Source: Gavia stellata (Eukaryota > Chordata > Aves > Gaviiformes > Gaviidae). Taken from it: DNA of 64,000 bases. Position 1 is the first letter of the stretch. Each line of letters begins with the position of its first letter. The notes beneath the pieces were generated by a model. That model was not told the DNA's origin and ran no database searches. It was given only the letters and a program-made list of their open reading frames with translations. Below are positions 1 through 13,235 of the stretch, piece after piece. Made by a program: the position numbers and the translations under genes. The DNA lies in contig NC_082603.1 in NCBI RefSeq assembly GCF_030936135.1, forward strand, positions 32,365,236 to 32,429,235. The letters are read 5' to 3'.

Positions 1-944
1 CTGTGGTTGCATCACCATTCATTGAATGAAATTATCTCACTAATGGAAATTTAGACACATGCCAAATACTGTAGGAATATTAAATTCATTGGCTTAGTGA
101 GGGTGGACATCTAAAGTGTAGCTAGGAAAGTATTTAGACATATGCTATTGGTTTAGGTTTTTTAAGGAGAATTAAGAAAGGCCAATTTTTATTTGTTTAT
201 TACTCTTTTTCCTGCTGTTTTTTACATTGATAACACAGGTCTTAGAAAACTGTGTGTGAACCGAGAGAAAGTATGTTCATGGCATTACCCATGGGCGATG
301 AAACAATAATTTTTAATTCCACTTCAGAATATATATTGAGTGAGTTTGTTTGTTTTTCCAGTGTTTTAATCTTGTTTTTGAATATCTTGCACAATTTGGA
401 AGACAAGATTTCTCTTATGATTTCATACATAGCTTGTGAAAGTTTACTACTTGCATTTTCATGTCTTCCAGCAAAACCAGACTGGCTTTGTTGGCTATAT
501 ATTTAAAAACAAACACAAGCAATCTTATTTTTTTTGTTTGTTGCAAAAGAAACAAAAAGGATACCACCCTGTTTTCCCCTCGAGGTCAACTTTTAATAGG
601 CACGTGGGTTTGGAGGGTGTGGGTAACAGGTTTATACCAAGCCCTTTAAGATAAATAGCCAGTGTCAAAGATCTGGGGGTTTGTTCTTTGTAAGCTTTAT
701 GTTCTGCATTAAAATTTTGCTGAAATTCTTTTATTTAAATTCTGCTTTTTTCTTGGAGCCTGGAACCACAGAACAGGGAGATTTACATGAATCTACAGTA
801 AACTGTAGCTCTGAATGGAGTTGTGGTTTTCAAGTCCTTTTTGATTCCATTTTTCTTTATATTTTTTGCTTTAATTATTTACTGTGCCACTAGTGCAGTC
901 CTGCTATATTCTTCCTAACAGAGGAATGGTTTTTTCTTGTATAG
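1..944. other. FGGY: FGGY intron sequence upstream of the first exon in the window
   Basis: AT-rich intronic DNA ending in the 3' splice site (AG at 943-944) of the FGGY exon that starts at 945. I looked for the preceding FGGY exon, which should end in phase 1 and encode the segment just before the GKPVVLS motif, and did not find it, so it lies before the window. No repeat was recognised with confidence. The short open frames here lack codon structure or similarity I know. Confidence 0.6.
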
Positions 945-1039
945 GCAAGCCTGTTGTCCTGTCCAAAGAAGTGGAGTCTGTTTTGGTGGGTGCTGCTATT
1001 CTTGGAGCTTGTGCTTCTGGGGATTTTGCATCTATACAG
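945..1039 (+). CDS. FGGY: FGGY carbohydrate kinase, antepenultimate coding exon
   Basis: This exon belongs to FGGY, a cytosolic FGGY-family sugar kinase; the family transfers phosphate from ATP to sugars, and D-ribulose is the reported substrate of the eukaryotic FGGY protein. The 95-bp exon opens with GC, which completes a glycine codon split by a phase-1 intron, and then reads 31 codons: [20 protein letters not shown] followed by [11 protein letters not shown]. The GAAxLGA segment is the conserved nucleotide-side motif of the FGGY_C domain and matches the vertebrate FGGY C-terminal region I remember nearly residue for residue. Splice sites are clear: a pyrimidine tract ending TATAG before, and GTATGC after position 1039. 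The exon ends in phase 0 and joins in frame to the exon at 29701. No premature stop or frameshift is present, so the gene appears intact here. Upstream exons are outside the window. Confidence 0.95.
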
Positions 1040-1852
1040 GTATGCAGTACCTGATTTTTATTTTTTTTTTCAGTTTTAATGCGTGTTACACTTTGACATT
1101 TGGCACCATGCACAGACTTTAATTCAAGTGGAAAAGTTTGTACCTTCTGCACAGCCAGACAAGAGCCAGCACTGCTTTCTCTCCACCTTCTTTTTAACTC
1201 CAGATGTTATTTAGGTGTATTGAAGATTCATTTGCCTTTTGACTGTAGGGACATGCAGGTAGAAGTTGCTGTCTATGAAGTTAGGCCATGTAATTTTACA
1301 GACAAAAAAAGGAATTTGGCAAGGCTCTGATCCTGCAAGAAGGTCACACTTTCATCTGAGTTATATTTGTCCTACTTCCCTTCCTTCATATTGAGGAATG
1401 TTAAACATAAGAAACAACATAGCACTATTTATGCAGTAAAAAATGACACACCTATACCTCTTGTCTTGCCCACAGTGAATGCAGAGTTAATAATGAGGAT
1501 GGAACTTCATGTTTATTCATGTTGTTTCAATCCATTAACAGCTGTAAAAGTAGCAGTAAGGCTTTTATGTTCAGTGGATCAGCCAAAGCATGACTTAGCT
1601 TTATTTATATAAACAGTAGTAGACGGAAACCTGAAGAAGAGTCTGAATGTCCAAAATCAGACCTGTTTTTCCACCTGGCAATTCCACTGGTATAAGACAT
1701 GTCCTCTCCTCTTGCTACATAAGGCCACTAAACAGTACCTTGCATCCACTCGGACAATTATTTATCAAGATGGTCTCTATGGTGCCTGTCAGGCACAGAT
1801 ATTTGTAGATGAAATTTTGCACAAAAACTTACCAGAAAGTATTTTCTGAATA

Positions 1853-1942
1853 GGGGCCCAGCTTCTCAACCTCGTTAAATTGACATGGTTCCACTGGAAT
1901 CAATGAACAGCCCAGCATAAGCTGAGGAATTGGGCCGTGTTT
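1853..1942. repeat. Old amniote palindromic repeat fossil
   Basis: The block runs from GGGCCCAGCTTCTCAACC through a 'ccactggaatcaatg' core to a terminal GAGGAATTGGGCC. It resembles the widespread old turtle/bird repeat that begins 'GGGCCAAATCCTCAGC', has a 'CATTGACTTCAATGG' centre and ends in its inverted copy. The copy is heavily mutated. Family identity is from memory of such elements and not from a database match. Confidence 0.4.
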
Positions 1943-4619
1943 GGCATTCTTCCAAATGTGAAATTTCTAAATGGGAATATGCTACAGTGCGGGATAGGCT
2001 AGCAGGAAGAGCAGTTTCCTTTCATAAGAACTTTTCCATTAAAGTTCATCTCATTGCAACAAATATATAGTACAAAATGTACCTGTATTTAATAATTCTA
2101 GTGCTTGTAAGGAGAACTTGTTTTGATAAATGTAATTTCAGTACCAACTTTTGGTGACAGGATGTCGTATTTAATTCTTACTCTTCTGTTAATCTTCTGC
2201 CTTCAAATACGCAAATACTTCATTCCAAGTTTAAGATGTTTTGCACTATTATGCAATAAGTGAACATCTCAAAACTGATTTTATTAAGTCTGTCTTCATA
2301 ACCATTAGAAAAATCTAATGCTGTGAAATTTTCTATGATGTGTTTTTATATAATTTTGGTATATTAATTTACCTTTAGTTTTTAACCCTGCCCTTTATAT
2401 ATAAAACTATTTCAGAAGCATACCCAATAATGTCAGAATAGATGTATATTTTATACATGTCAGTCTGCGTAGCACACTCCTTCAGAAATCTTTTTCAGTG
2501 AAACTAGAGCCTTTGAACCAGTCATGTCACAGACTTTTTAATTTTAAAAGTGTTTACTCTTTCACTGTTACGATACGTCAGGAGGTTCCTACCTCATTGG
2601 CTATGGGAACGTGTTTTGGCTTGTCATAAGTACAGCGCAGGTTCCGTGGGTCTTCCTGGAGTAAGCTTCTCCTAAGTGCTTACCTGTGACTGTTGGGAGC
2701 CGGATTGGATGACTCCATGTGCTCCCTTCCCATCTTTGCTTGAGTCAAGTCAGTTAATATCAGTACATAAAGAAAAAAAATAAATACGAATTTCAGTCCA
2801 GTGCCTCAGCACTGCGTGAGGAGTCTTGATTTCCCAAATGCAGCCTCTGCCTTTTTCAGTGCTTCCGCAGCTATTTGCGTAAGGTCTGGTTCCAAGGGTT
2901 TCGCTAGGCAGCAGGAGAGTTTCCTTTTGTTTCACTGAGTTCCAGGTCAAGCCCATGGGCTTCCCTGGGATATCTCTGAAACAGAAAAGGGGAAAGTAGT
3001 TTGGAAACTACTGCTATTACACATCCCACTGGGCATTTTGTGGCATGTTTCTTTCCATCATACTGCCTGTGGTGATGACTGGGAGCCAGGTGAGGCCCTG
3101 AATCCTATCCAGGATGCCACATCTCTGCAGTGTGAAGAAACCACCTGCTAAGTGTTTTGGCTTAGTGTGTGTTCAGAAGATTGTCGTTAAAGAGGTGCTA
3201 CCTATGGCAGTATCAGTTGTATCATGCAGCAAATATTTTAGATTATGTAAAAATATTTTTTAAAGAATTCAGCTACATGAAATCAAGAAACAAGAAACTG
3301 AATAAATGTCTTTTGGGGGAGGGGGGAACGTAAATGCATATCTAGCATTGCAGTTCCATAGCTGCCTCTTACATTTATTTTTCTACCACGTCTTTCAAAA
3401 CAAACCTTAGTTACAGGTGTTGCTGCAAGTGCTCAGCATTGTTGTAGACTCTGCAAATAATAGAAGTTACTATCTGTCCTCGAAATAGATGGTTTGTGCT
3501 TAATTATTGTGCTTTCCAAAGGTCATTGTTTGCTCAGCCTAATAGTAATGGAGAAAATTGTGTGGTTTTTACCCTCTTTCCTTATGTCTGTGTTTGAAGG
3601 GGAATTTTTACTGTCTTTGTCTCAGTGATTTTGGTCATGTTTCTCAGAATCATTTTTGGACATTTCCACTCAATGTCAAAATCAAAATGTTTAAAAGCTA
3701 TCTGGTTTCATGGGTTGGCTCAACATCACTTCTGATAATCGTAGTCTGGCTTTAACATGCTCTGCTGACAGAAGGACCGGCTGCTGAACAGGCATGTGAG
3801 ACCCACTAGTGATAAGCAATAGCAGTGGTGCTGCCAGGAATCTTGTAGGGAAGCATGTGCCTGTGTGCTGTGTAGTATGTGCAGTGTGTGGGATGCTTCA
3901 GGGAGCTACTGAGTCTACGGAGCAGGGCTGTTCTTGTGTCAGTGCTAAATCTGATGCTTTGGGGATGTAACGTGCATTAGATGTTAAGAGTTGACCTGCT
4001 TGTGCATTCTGTCAGTGTGGGGGTTTGGGGGCATGGAGCAGCCGAGTCAGAGCCACTGCTCTGGCAGCCTGCTCTTCACTCAGAAAATCTGGGCACACAG
4101 AGAAGATCCCAAAATCTACCAGGGCATCACTTTTCAACAGGGGAAGGAGAAGATGGGTCATCTAGGGAAGACCCAACTCTATGGTAACCTTATATAGTAA
4201 TTAGCGTTAGGCTTTATTTAACTTACGCATAAGAAATGTATTGGAATTGGATGGTATTTCCTTAAGGGTAAAGTATGTGGATGTGGTGATTGCTGTTATT
4301 CTCATACTCCTGTACTATCCTGATGCTTAGTCCTGTGGCATTCCATCATTGGGGTTTGGAAATGGGGAAGTGTCTGCTTCAGAGGCATTTGGGAGGATCA
4401 TTTTTCCAAGGACAGGCAGCTTGCTTACCTACATGTCGCTGTGTGATGAACCCAGTCAGAATTGTATGTGAGACAACAGGATTCTCACCTTTCACTTTCT
4501 TGGGCAGTTGGTCATAGTGGCTGGAACACTAAAGAGCTTTTCCTCCATCCTTTGGTATCCCTATATAAGTTTCTTCTCACAATGAAACAAGCACCAACGT
4601 ACCTCCTGCCTCCTTTCCC

Positions 4620-4735
4620 TTTCTATAATACAGCAGTGACTATTTGCAGGATGCAGAATTTTGTTCTAATTCTTAATTTCTATAATACAGCAGTGACTAT
4701 TTGCAGGATGCAGAATTTTGTTCTAATTCTTAATT
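4620..4735. repeat. 57-bp tandem duplication (two copies)
   Basis: Two head-to-tail copies of a 57-bp unit lie at 4620-4676 and 4677-4733. Each begins TTTCTATAATACAGCAG and ends GTTCTAATTCTTAA. No mismatch is visible between the copies by eye. Because 57 is a multiple of three, the duplication also extends a chance open frame, but there is no evidence of coding. It lies in the large FGGY intron. Confidence 0.92.
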
Positions 4736-5754
4736 CTCATATCTTTTTATTCTTATTTTGAGTGATTTGTGGAGTAAAGGTTTTCATGTTGACTGCATCT
4801 GTATTAGTACCAAAATTCTCCGTATGCTGAGACTTTACAAAGAAGCACTGGAAATGAAGGTTATTGCAAAATTTGTAACCGTACAGGTTAATTTGCTAGA
4901 TTCTAGTGGGGTTTTAAAAGCTCAAGCCCCTTGAAGCTGCAATTTCATCTTTAGGTAATTCTATCATGGAAAGATTTATAACCTCCATCTCTTGTGCCTG
5001 GTCACCATATGTTGTTGCTTCAAAGAATGTTGACTTCCCTATTTTCCTCTTCATTTACTCTCTCTCTGCATTTTTCTTCTCTGTGGTAAAATGGAATTAA
5101 AACAATTGGTCTATCCAGAAAGAATAAAGAGCATGTAGTGTGGTGAGTTATTCCCCATTTCATCTTCTGGTTATTTAGTCTCTAGAATCTCTGGAAAGGG
5201 GAGAAAAATCTTCTGAATTTCTTGTTGCAATTTGGATTATCTTTTCATTTGCCCCTACAAATGCTACACCTTTTTTCTTTTAGTGGTTTTGTTATGTTTT
5301 GATTGTTGTGCCTATGAACCGTAACACAGCCTGGCTGAATCAAAGGAGACAGCGCTGTGTAAAAATGGTATGACATAGGGATTTTTGAAATAGACACTGT
5401 ATTTTTGGGTTTTGGATTTTTGAAATATGTGCTGCATTGAATGAAATAACCTTAACATTACTGGCTTAGATGGGTCCATTTATTGGTTCTAGCCATTCCT
5501 TTCATGCTGAGCAGCAGGGTCCTGGTTTTCAGTGTGATTGTTTCTGTAGTAAAAATATAGTTTCCGGTTTAGCAAGCCAGCAATTCCTTCTCAGTAAAAA
5601 TGTTCAATAAATAAATGTCAAAGTTTCCAGTATATCCTCGTTACTCTGCCTCGCTTGTATGTAATTGAAAATGGGAAGAAGGTGCTGTTTGATTTGGCAG
5701 TCATCCAGCTCTTTTTTTTTTTTGATAACCTACTCCTTGGGACAAAGCTGTACA

Positions 5755-5935
5755 CCCGGGAGCAGGATTATTGCCTTATAAAATCCTGCAGCCCACTGAC
5801 TATCCCTTAATTGCATATTAAAGCAATTAATAAAATTACCTGTATGAAACCAGATTACCAGATTTATTTTTGATTTGCTATCTTAACATGGGGCATTGTT
5901 GCTGGCCAATATGGAAGAGAAGAAACTTCGTATGA
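5755..5935. promoter_or_regulatory. Candidate conserved non-coding element
   Basis: This repeat-free, AT-rich block carries clustered homeodomain-type motifs (TTAATTGCATATTAA, GCAATTAATAAAATTA) next to GC-balanced flanks. That is the composition usual for vertebrate conserved non-coding enhancers. This is inference from composition only; no alignment was possible. Confidence 0.2.
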
Positions 5936-6847
5936 TTTATTGTAATAGATTTTACTGGTAACTTTCTGTAATCAGCTTTCTGTAATCATTTTTGGTATAA
6001 AACATTGAGCTAGAAATTACCGTCTACATGACTACAAGATTTTTCAGGTATAAAATTGACTTTTAAGGGAAGTGTGGGCTTTTCTTTGTTAGTTTTGGTT
6101 GCTGTGCAAGTTGGTGGTATCTCCTGCAAAAAGATAGGGAAAAGCTTTTTCATTGTTTTTGTAAAGCAGATTGTAGGGATATAAAAATTAGCTGGATTCT
6201 ATAGAAAGAGGTCTTGGGTAATTACCTAACGTGGGGTAGCTGAATTATTTTGCAACAGTAGCAGTCGAGCTAGTGAAGTACTCCTTAGGTACCATTTGCA
6301 TCCCCAGAAGCAGCCCTAGAAGCTATATGGATCCAGGTCACCTGGCTTGCCTTCAAGATAACAGACATAGAGTCCATAACTAAGAGGGAGACACACTGTA
6401 GACAGGGGTTTGAAGTGGTGATGGTGCAGGTGAAATGACTCACTTACAACGTGGTACTAAAGGAACTTGGAAAAGTTTTGTTTGTGCACTACTTGGTTAT
6501 GCTTAATTTAATGGACACCTCCTCTTGGTTGTCTAAGGAAGTTGTTGGGTGGTGGTATAGCATAGAGAATGAAATCAAATAACAAAATCCACAGGTAACG
6601 CAAAGTTATAAAGATCAGCCGGGAAGAACATGCAATATTCAGTGTATTCGCCTCCTAACAATGAAAATGTCACAGACTATCATGAATGTAAAGAAGTTCT
6701 TTAGTGCAACAGTTAGTCCACAACCTTGGTAATGGACCAACTGGCAACTGTGAATTGACAACATTTCAGAAGAACACCCATAAATAGTACTGGGACATAG
6801 TCAACATTTCTGCTGACAGCAGTGGAGGGGATTAGGCTATTTCCATT

Positions 6848-6925
6848 TCTGGATCAGGCAGCCCCTGTGTAATTTTGTTCCACTTCAATGGATGTGCTTC
6901 AGTTGATGATCTGATCCTCTATTCC
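6848..6925. repeat. Old amniote repeat fossil
   Basis: The segment with GGATCAGGCAGCCCCTGTGTAA, then TTCCACTTCAATGGATGTGC, and GATGATCTGATCC is a degraded palindromic 'gatctggcc / ttgacttcaatgg' type element. It is like the ones at 1853 and 9108. Confidence 0.4.
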
Positions 6926-8372
6926 TCTTCCAAAGCATTACCTGTCAGGTCATGGATTGAAATTAATACAAGCATCATGTTGATTTCCATATTTTCAAAA
7001 GCAAGAACTGAGTGAAAGATCAGGGAGGGGATAGTTTTTTCCTTAGAAATGGTAATAACTTGGGAAACCAAAAGAGGAAATAAAGTGACTTCTCCCTGTT
7101 GAGTTAGGGAATGTTGCCTTCCCTCATCTCATTAAAAATTTAAAGCACTCTTGTTTTTGAGTAGGGTGAATTAGTAATTAAGTGCTATAATCAACTTGTG
7201 TAAACATAATATTGAAGGAGAGCAGCAAATTAATCATTTCGTTGGCTTGCCTTACTCAATTAATGCACCTTTTAGTAAAGGCCTTCCTGCCATGTTGGGA
7301 TGTTGGTTTTTTTTCTCCGATTCCCTTAATCAGAGGATTTTGGAAAGGCAGAGGAAGGAGGTGGTTGTTCTCAGGCACCATGCTGTACACAAGGAGTGTG
7401 TTAAGGTGCTGTGATCTTGCCTTCCTTTTCTTCAAAAGCTCCAAATTTGTACATGTACAGTTTGAGCCCAGGGTTTGGTGGAGACCATCCCTGGGCAAGG
7501 CTGGGTGACAGCTTTTGCTTTTCTAAGTAATGTATTGGCTGGGTATGGCTTCTTCATCTAAATGATTTTTTAAAAATTCCTTCCTGGGTGTGTATATCAT
7601 CAGTCTTAATTGACAGGACGTGTGTTCCATAAAAAAATGACTTTAAATTTCAGTGCATAGCTTATGTACCTACTGTTAGAGTCAGTATTCTAGTGGTGAA
7701 AAGAGTTGAATCTTCATAGTCTGTTCATTTGTTCTTCTCTCACTTCTTACTGGCAGCAAAGTCATCAAGGGATGTCATGGACAGTTCATGATGTGGACTC
7801 TACTGCTTGCTGAGAACCAAACTGTTTTACACGTAAGCAGCTAAGATGTTGAATGACTGTGGAGTATATTTGCAGCTAACCAGGCCTGGGCTCAAAGCAG
7901 TGACTTGGCAGTAGAAGAACTCTATCCCTTTACCTCTTTCCTTGGTGTTTTGACACTGAAATACATCTATGCCTAATTGAAAGGTGGTTTTTTTCCTTGT
8001 ATAATAAAGTTAGATTCAATATGGCATGCATGAAACCACCAAGATACTGGCAATGCCTCTGGCTTTTGTATAGTCAGCTGCCTTCTTACCAGAAATCTTT
8101 AGAGAAATATAGATGAGAGAGAAAAATTAAAAGGCAGTGATTTGATGGCCACTGTCCAGTTCCTTGTGGCCTAGTGTTTATGGTACAAAGAGTGCCTTTT
8201 TAGTTAGCATACTTTGGCCTTACTGTCAGAAGTCTTTGCAGTAAGGGTAAAAAGCGGATGAATCACAACTACTTTTTTGCCCTAAGGATGATCCTTCTGT
8301 ATTAAAGCTGAGAAATATAAATGCTTGTCTGTCTGTGCCAAGCACAGAATGAGCTTTCAATCAGTTTGAGTG

Positions 8373-8375
<3 letters not shown>

Positions 8376-8403
<28 letters not shown>
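8376..8403. repeat. Homopolymer run of 28 T
   Basis: An uninterrupted T28 run is followed by CTTTTC. It could be a simple-sequence expansion or the tail of an antisense retrosequence. The flanking sequence on its right side shows no element I recognise. Confidence 0.9.
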
Positions 8404-9107
8404 CTTTTCACTTTTCAAGCCACAATACATATACAGCAGCATTTCTACTTTCTTTCAGCTGACTTCAGTGGACAGTATTTCTGTATGGTTGGAAATCCTC
8501 TCTTGGTGGGAGTTAAATCTCACATACAAGCACCACCACTTAGAGAGTCAAACAGCTGAGATGTGGCTGTAGCTGATAGCACGATGCTTTCACAAAAGTG
8601 CTAAGAAAAGTACCCTCTGTCTTGTTGCTGTTTACTGACATGTGATACTGGTTGACATCTGTTGCCCTTCTCATTTGAGGACTGTTTGCTTTACTAACTT
8701 TAACATTTCCACATTGCCATGCTGTTGAAGTGCAGATACACAAATCTCCTTGGAGTCCCCAAGGTCCTTTTATGAGAAGTAGAGCTGCCATCATTTGATA
8801 TCATCCTGCTGGCTGCCTTTTATATTGGAGTTGAGAGAAATAATTCTGTTGCTGTTAAATGTTCTTGGTGGAGTGCAATGTCTAATGCTATATGTTGTCA
8901 TACATTTGATGTATTATCAGATCAGTACATGCTGTACGGTAGTGTTTGGTTCATTGTCACATTTGATGATTTGTAGTCGTTTCGTATCACTTGAAATTAT
9001 TACAGGTAAAAACTTGTCTAAGAAAATGTCAAAGTTTGTTCTAGCAGGTCATATAGCTACTGAAATGACGGATGATCTTAGTCCATAATCGTAATGCAAA
9101 ATTCTCA

Positions 9108-9292
9108 GTTAATGTAAATCAGTATTGCTCCAGGATTTCAGAGGAGTGACACCAGTTTACTCCAGTGCCCTGATCCAATCAAGCACTTAGGTACATCATC
9201 TAACTTTCAAGTAGGCAAGAAGCTCGGTCAAAGATAAGCAGGACTGGCAGTGTGCTGAAGTACTTTACTGGATCAGAGCCCAAACAGGAATC
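9108..9292. repeat. Old amniote repeat fossils (two adjacent)
   Basis: The left part, with TTAATGTAAATCAGTATTGC then GTGACACCAGTTTACTCC and CCTGATCC, resembles the palindromic element whose ends read 'GTGTAAATC...' and 'GATTTACACC'. The right part, from CAATCAAGCACTTAGG to TGAAGTACTTTACTGGATCA, resembles the related 'AAGCACGTGCTTAAGTGCTTTGCTGGATC' element found across amniotes. Both are degraded. The assignment rests on memory of these families. Confidence 0.4.
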
Positions 9293-9954
9293 TGACACAC
9301 AGTTCACTGGTAGAAGACACATCTTGAAATGATAAAGGCTATTACAGCTCTTGCAATTGCTTCATATTATTACCCATTCAGAAACAAGCTGTGGATACTA
9401 TAGGTAATAGGATACAAAGGCGGTATCTTTTGTTAAGTGCTGCCCTTTTGTGGAAACGTAGCATGCTCATTTTAAATGTCATCCAGTACACAAATGTTCA
9501 GATTTGGAATTTCTCAGTAACTCTTTAATGACAAGGAAAGGCAGCTGCAGTAAGTCAGTGTAATACATTGCCTGTAACAGAACTACCCATTTACATTAGC
9601 TGAGTATTTGGCACAGAAGTACTAAAGTTGGAGGCAGCAATCTCAGAAATCCAGTACTTAAAGATGTGGCCGTATTATTTTTCTAAAAGTAAGTGGTTTA
9701 ATGAAATACCACGCTAATGAAATAAAATGAAACATGGCCTTTTATTTGGGCATCGGTGGAAGGAGATGGGGCACTGTGTGTTGGGATATCAGTGTGACCT
9801 TCCTGTTTATTAATTCTGCCTGACAGTGGTGATAAAGATTTTATTACTTATTTTTTACATTTATGAGGATGGACTGAAAAGGCAATAAAGACCTCTCAGA
9901 CACTCGAATGACCAAAGAAATCTATGTAATCCTCTGTCTTTATGATGAAGGTAC

Positions 9955-10005
9955 AGCCGGCTTTGTGCATTGGCATAGATCCATTGACTTCACCTGAGTT
10001 CTGTA
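9955..10005. repeat. Old amniote repeat fossil, short
   Basis: GTGCATTGGCATAGATCCATTGACTTCACC matches the core of the same palindromic amniote element seen at 1853 and 9108. Only about 50 bp are recognisable. Confidence 0.35.
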
Positions 10006-12199
10006 TCTTGCGTGCAAATACCCGATTACCGTATTAGAAGTAACCATACATATGCAAATACAGTCTCTTCTGTCTGTAGGCTCAATGTGTAGATTGCCAT
10101 GCCTTTTAGCTTTAAGTAAATTCACATCAGCTGATGTGGGCAAAGAATAAGATTTAGTGTTTTGTTAATCTGCAGAAGTTGAGACTCTTACTAAACCAAT
10201 GGTATTCTTCTCATCTGTCAGTAAGCCCAAGACCTGGCAAGCAGAAGAAAATAGCTGCCTAGAATAGTTCAGGTTCTGCTGCAGCGTATTTTTGTAACAA
10301 ACCATGAAATGACCATGGTGGAGTTTATCTAAGGAGATGTACAATTAGTTGATTTTTTTTCAAGCAGACTAAGACTAAGATCAGCTTGTAGAAGAAATTT
10401 AATAATATCACAACATTACGGCTTCTCTAGCTTCCTGGCCCTGTCTTTTCTTGAGGAGAACCATAAATATGAGGAAACCATAAATGTGTCTTTATAGTAG
10501 ATAGATACTTTCTTTAAAATATACTGTGATCCATCTTCTTTCTATTTTAGGAACAGATTTAACCCACATACTCAGCGACAAAGCTGAAGTCATTTAGACC
10601 TTGGACTCCCCTTCTGTCAAGGCCATTTACGCAGGGAAAAGTGTGATAGCAATATTTTATAGGAAGGATGAGTACAAAGGAGGATACCATGGATCCTTTG
10701 TAACTGTCAGTAGACAGTAAGGTCCTTTTCAGAGCGTGTTTGCTTAAATGATGTTCGGGATGTCAAACAAGTTAAAGTCTCTCTGCCCTCACCTCTTCAA
10801 TAGCTGAGCAGAACAACCTTCAAGTTATGCACTGGAGAATTGGAAACTCAATCTGGCTACATTGTGAGATTAATTTTCCATCTGGGATTTGCACTCTTGC
10901 TATGTCAGCACAGGGGATCAGACTGTTCTGTGGCAAAGCACAAGCATGTAGAGTCACAGCACTAGCTGTCTGAAATGCTTGAGGTTTTTTCCCAATAAAT
11001 TTTTTGAAGGACATTATGATCACTTAGTTGTGGGATTTGATGCCAGTAGTTCGTACCACCAGGACATACTTTTGCCACTCCGTATTTGAAGAAGTTTTAT
11101 AACTTACATGTACTATGTTGTCCTTTCTCCTAAAGATGACTAGAGGGGATTGTTTGTCAAAATTTGCCTTATCTCTATAGTCTAACAAGACTGTTTACTA
11201 TCTAGGCATTTCCAATACATTTCATTTTATTGTGGTTAACAGTAAAGACTTTTTTCTTTATTCCCTTTCATATAATCATGGATCTGAAATGGTAGAGGAG
11301 AGATCCTGTAACCTTTATTAATTTTATTAGCAATAGAAGACAGTTGCTTTATTAGCATACTGGCTTTCCTCATACTCAGAATTGGAATCTGATTCTCCTT
11401 CTCCTTTCTTTGTTCAGCTAAGTCATAGGTTCTTGTTTCCTTGGTTTCTTGGATATAGACATATAACAACCATTCCCAACCCTTGCTTGCTTTCTTGTTT
11501 TGAATCAACTTTTCACACCCAGCGTGCTTAAACACTTCTGAGGCACAGTTTGATACTAGAAATTGGTCAGTGACATGTAGAGAGAATCCATATGAAATTG
11601 ATTCATGGCTCTTTCTTGTTTCTATTGGGACAAGTGTTCATGTAATGATTAGCAAGACCATAATTGTCACTCTTGAGGGAAATATAGGCAGAAAGGCTAA
11701 CCACCAAGTGGGCATGGAAAAGTGTAAGTTGCAGATTTTTGCACAAAAATAGTCCTCCAGATGAGGGTTGAAACACCCTAGAAGAACACGAATAAGGAGA
11801 ACCGCTGTGCCCATATCTTGCTGTGCCTTGTAAGTGTATATAAGCAGCAAAAGACAGTTGGATTGTCAACTTCCACAAGTGCACTTTTCAGCTAGGAATA
11901 ATTTATAGGGGATGTACTCAATGCATAGTACTCCTGGGGGCTGTGTTCACCAGAGCATTACTAACCTTCAGTACATAAATACATTTTGACCCATGTAGGG
12001 CCTGTTTGTGTGAGCACCTGCTATAAGTTGCTTTTTTCTTCCAGATGGTCCTTTACCAGGTAGAAATTTTAGGGAGGAGTGTGGATGTGGAAGCTCTGAT
12101 GGGAGCACATTGTTTTGTCAAGGAACAGAGTAAAGTGATGTGGCAATGCACTCCTCGCTAAGCAGAGAGGAGTGGCTAGATCTTACCATGTCACTTCTT

Positions 12200-12256
12200 A
12201 TGGTTGGACTTGATGACCTTACAGGTCTTTTCCAACCTTAGTGATTCTGTGATTCT
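12200..12256 (+). mobile_element. CR1 LINE 3' end fragment
   Basis: A truncated fragment carries the avian CR1 terminal block (TGGTTGGACTTGATGACC, CAGGTCTTTTCCAACC, GATTCTGTGATTCT). Only the last ~57 bp are recognisable and there is no coding part. Severe 5' truncation is typical of CR1. Confidence 0.92.
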
Positions 12257-13235
12257 TTTGGAGCTCTGGAAGCATAAAGGACCCTCCAAGGAAAAACACT
12301 CCGGAAAATAAACCAATTTCTAATCAATATTTTCTCCTCTGAAGAATCTCTCCACAACAAAAGTATGTGTGGAGGGCTGTACCATCACCAAGCCCAACCT
12401 CTCCCTCCCAAAACTGTGGGGTGGAGGATAATAATGTGTCGCATTCGGAAGGTCCCTTCATTGCCCAGCCCTGTAGCTCAGAACTGAGTTAAAAGCCTTG
12501 GATATATTCAGCAAAATATTGCTGAGTCTAGCAGCCTTGTGTCAGACTCCTTTTGCTTTCAAAATGCCTGGTAAGACTTGATTTTTGCCTAATTTTCCCA
12601 GACTAGTGTCTTCCTATCTGTCGTCATGAAATCACTAATTTCTGTTAACTTTAAGTAGTTTAGATATGGAGTCCTGTATCTTTAGACTAGACCGGGGGAA
12701 GCAGTTCTCGACTGTCTTACAGCAGATAAATTGCGTATGTGTTAGCGTCTAGGTTGGAAGCTGGCACTTAACTTAGGTGAAAGAGGTGAGTAATGGCCCT
12801 AAAGATGCTAAGCTGTTTGAAGCTCTTCTGATAAATGGGGTCTTTTTGTGATGAGCTATCCTCACTTTCTTTGACTGTTTGGTATAAAAGCTTTGTATAC
12901 ACAAGCACATTACTCACTATTTACAGGTCGTGGTTGTAAGGTTGTTTAATTTTGCAATAGTCCCATCTAAGGGATGATTCTTGCATTGCATGAAAGGGAG
13001 ACTAAGCAAGCTTTGCTTTACATTTGCTTTGTATAACTTTGCCCCTGTGGAAACATTGGATAGCTGGCACATTCGCCATTAAGACACAAAATGCCAGACT
13101 TGCGGCTTTCTGGACACAGAAGTTCCACTCATCCCAGAGAAGAACCAGAGGACTGGCATGGAAAGAGAATAAAAGAAACATGAGAAAGAAGATAGATGTG
13201 GTGGAGAACGGGGCTTTTCTTTTTTGGTACTAAAT

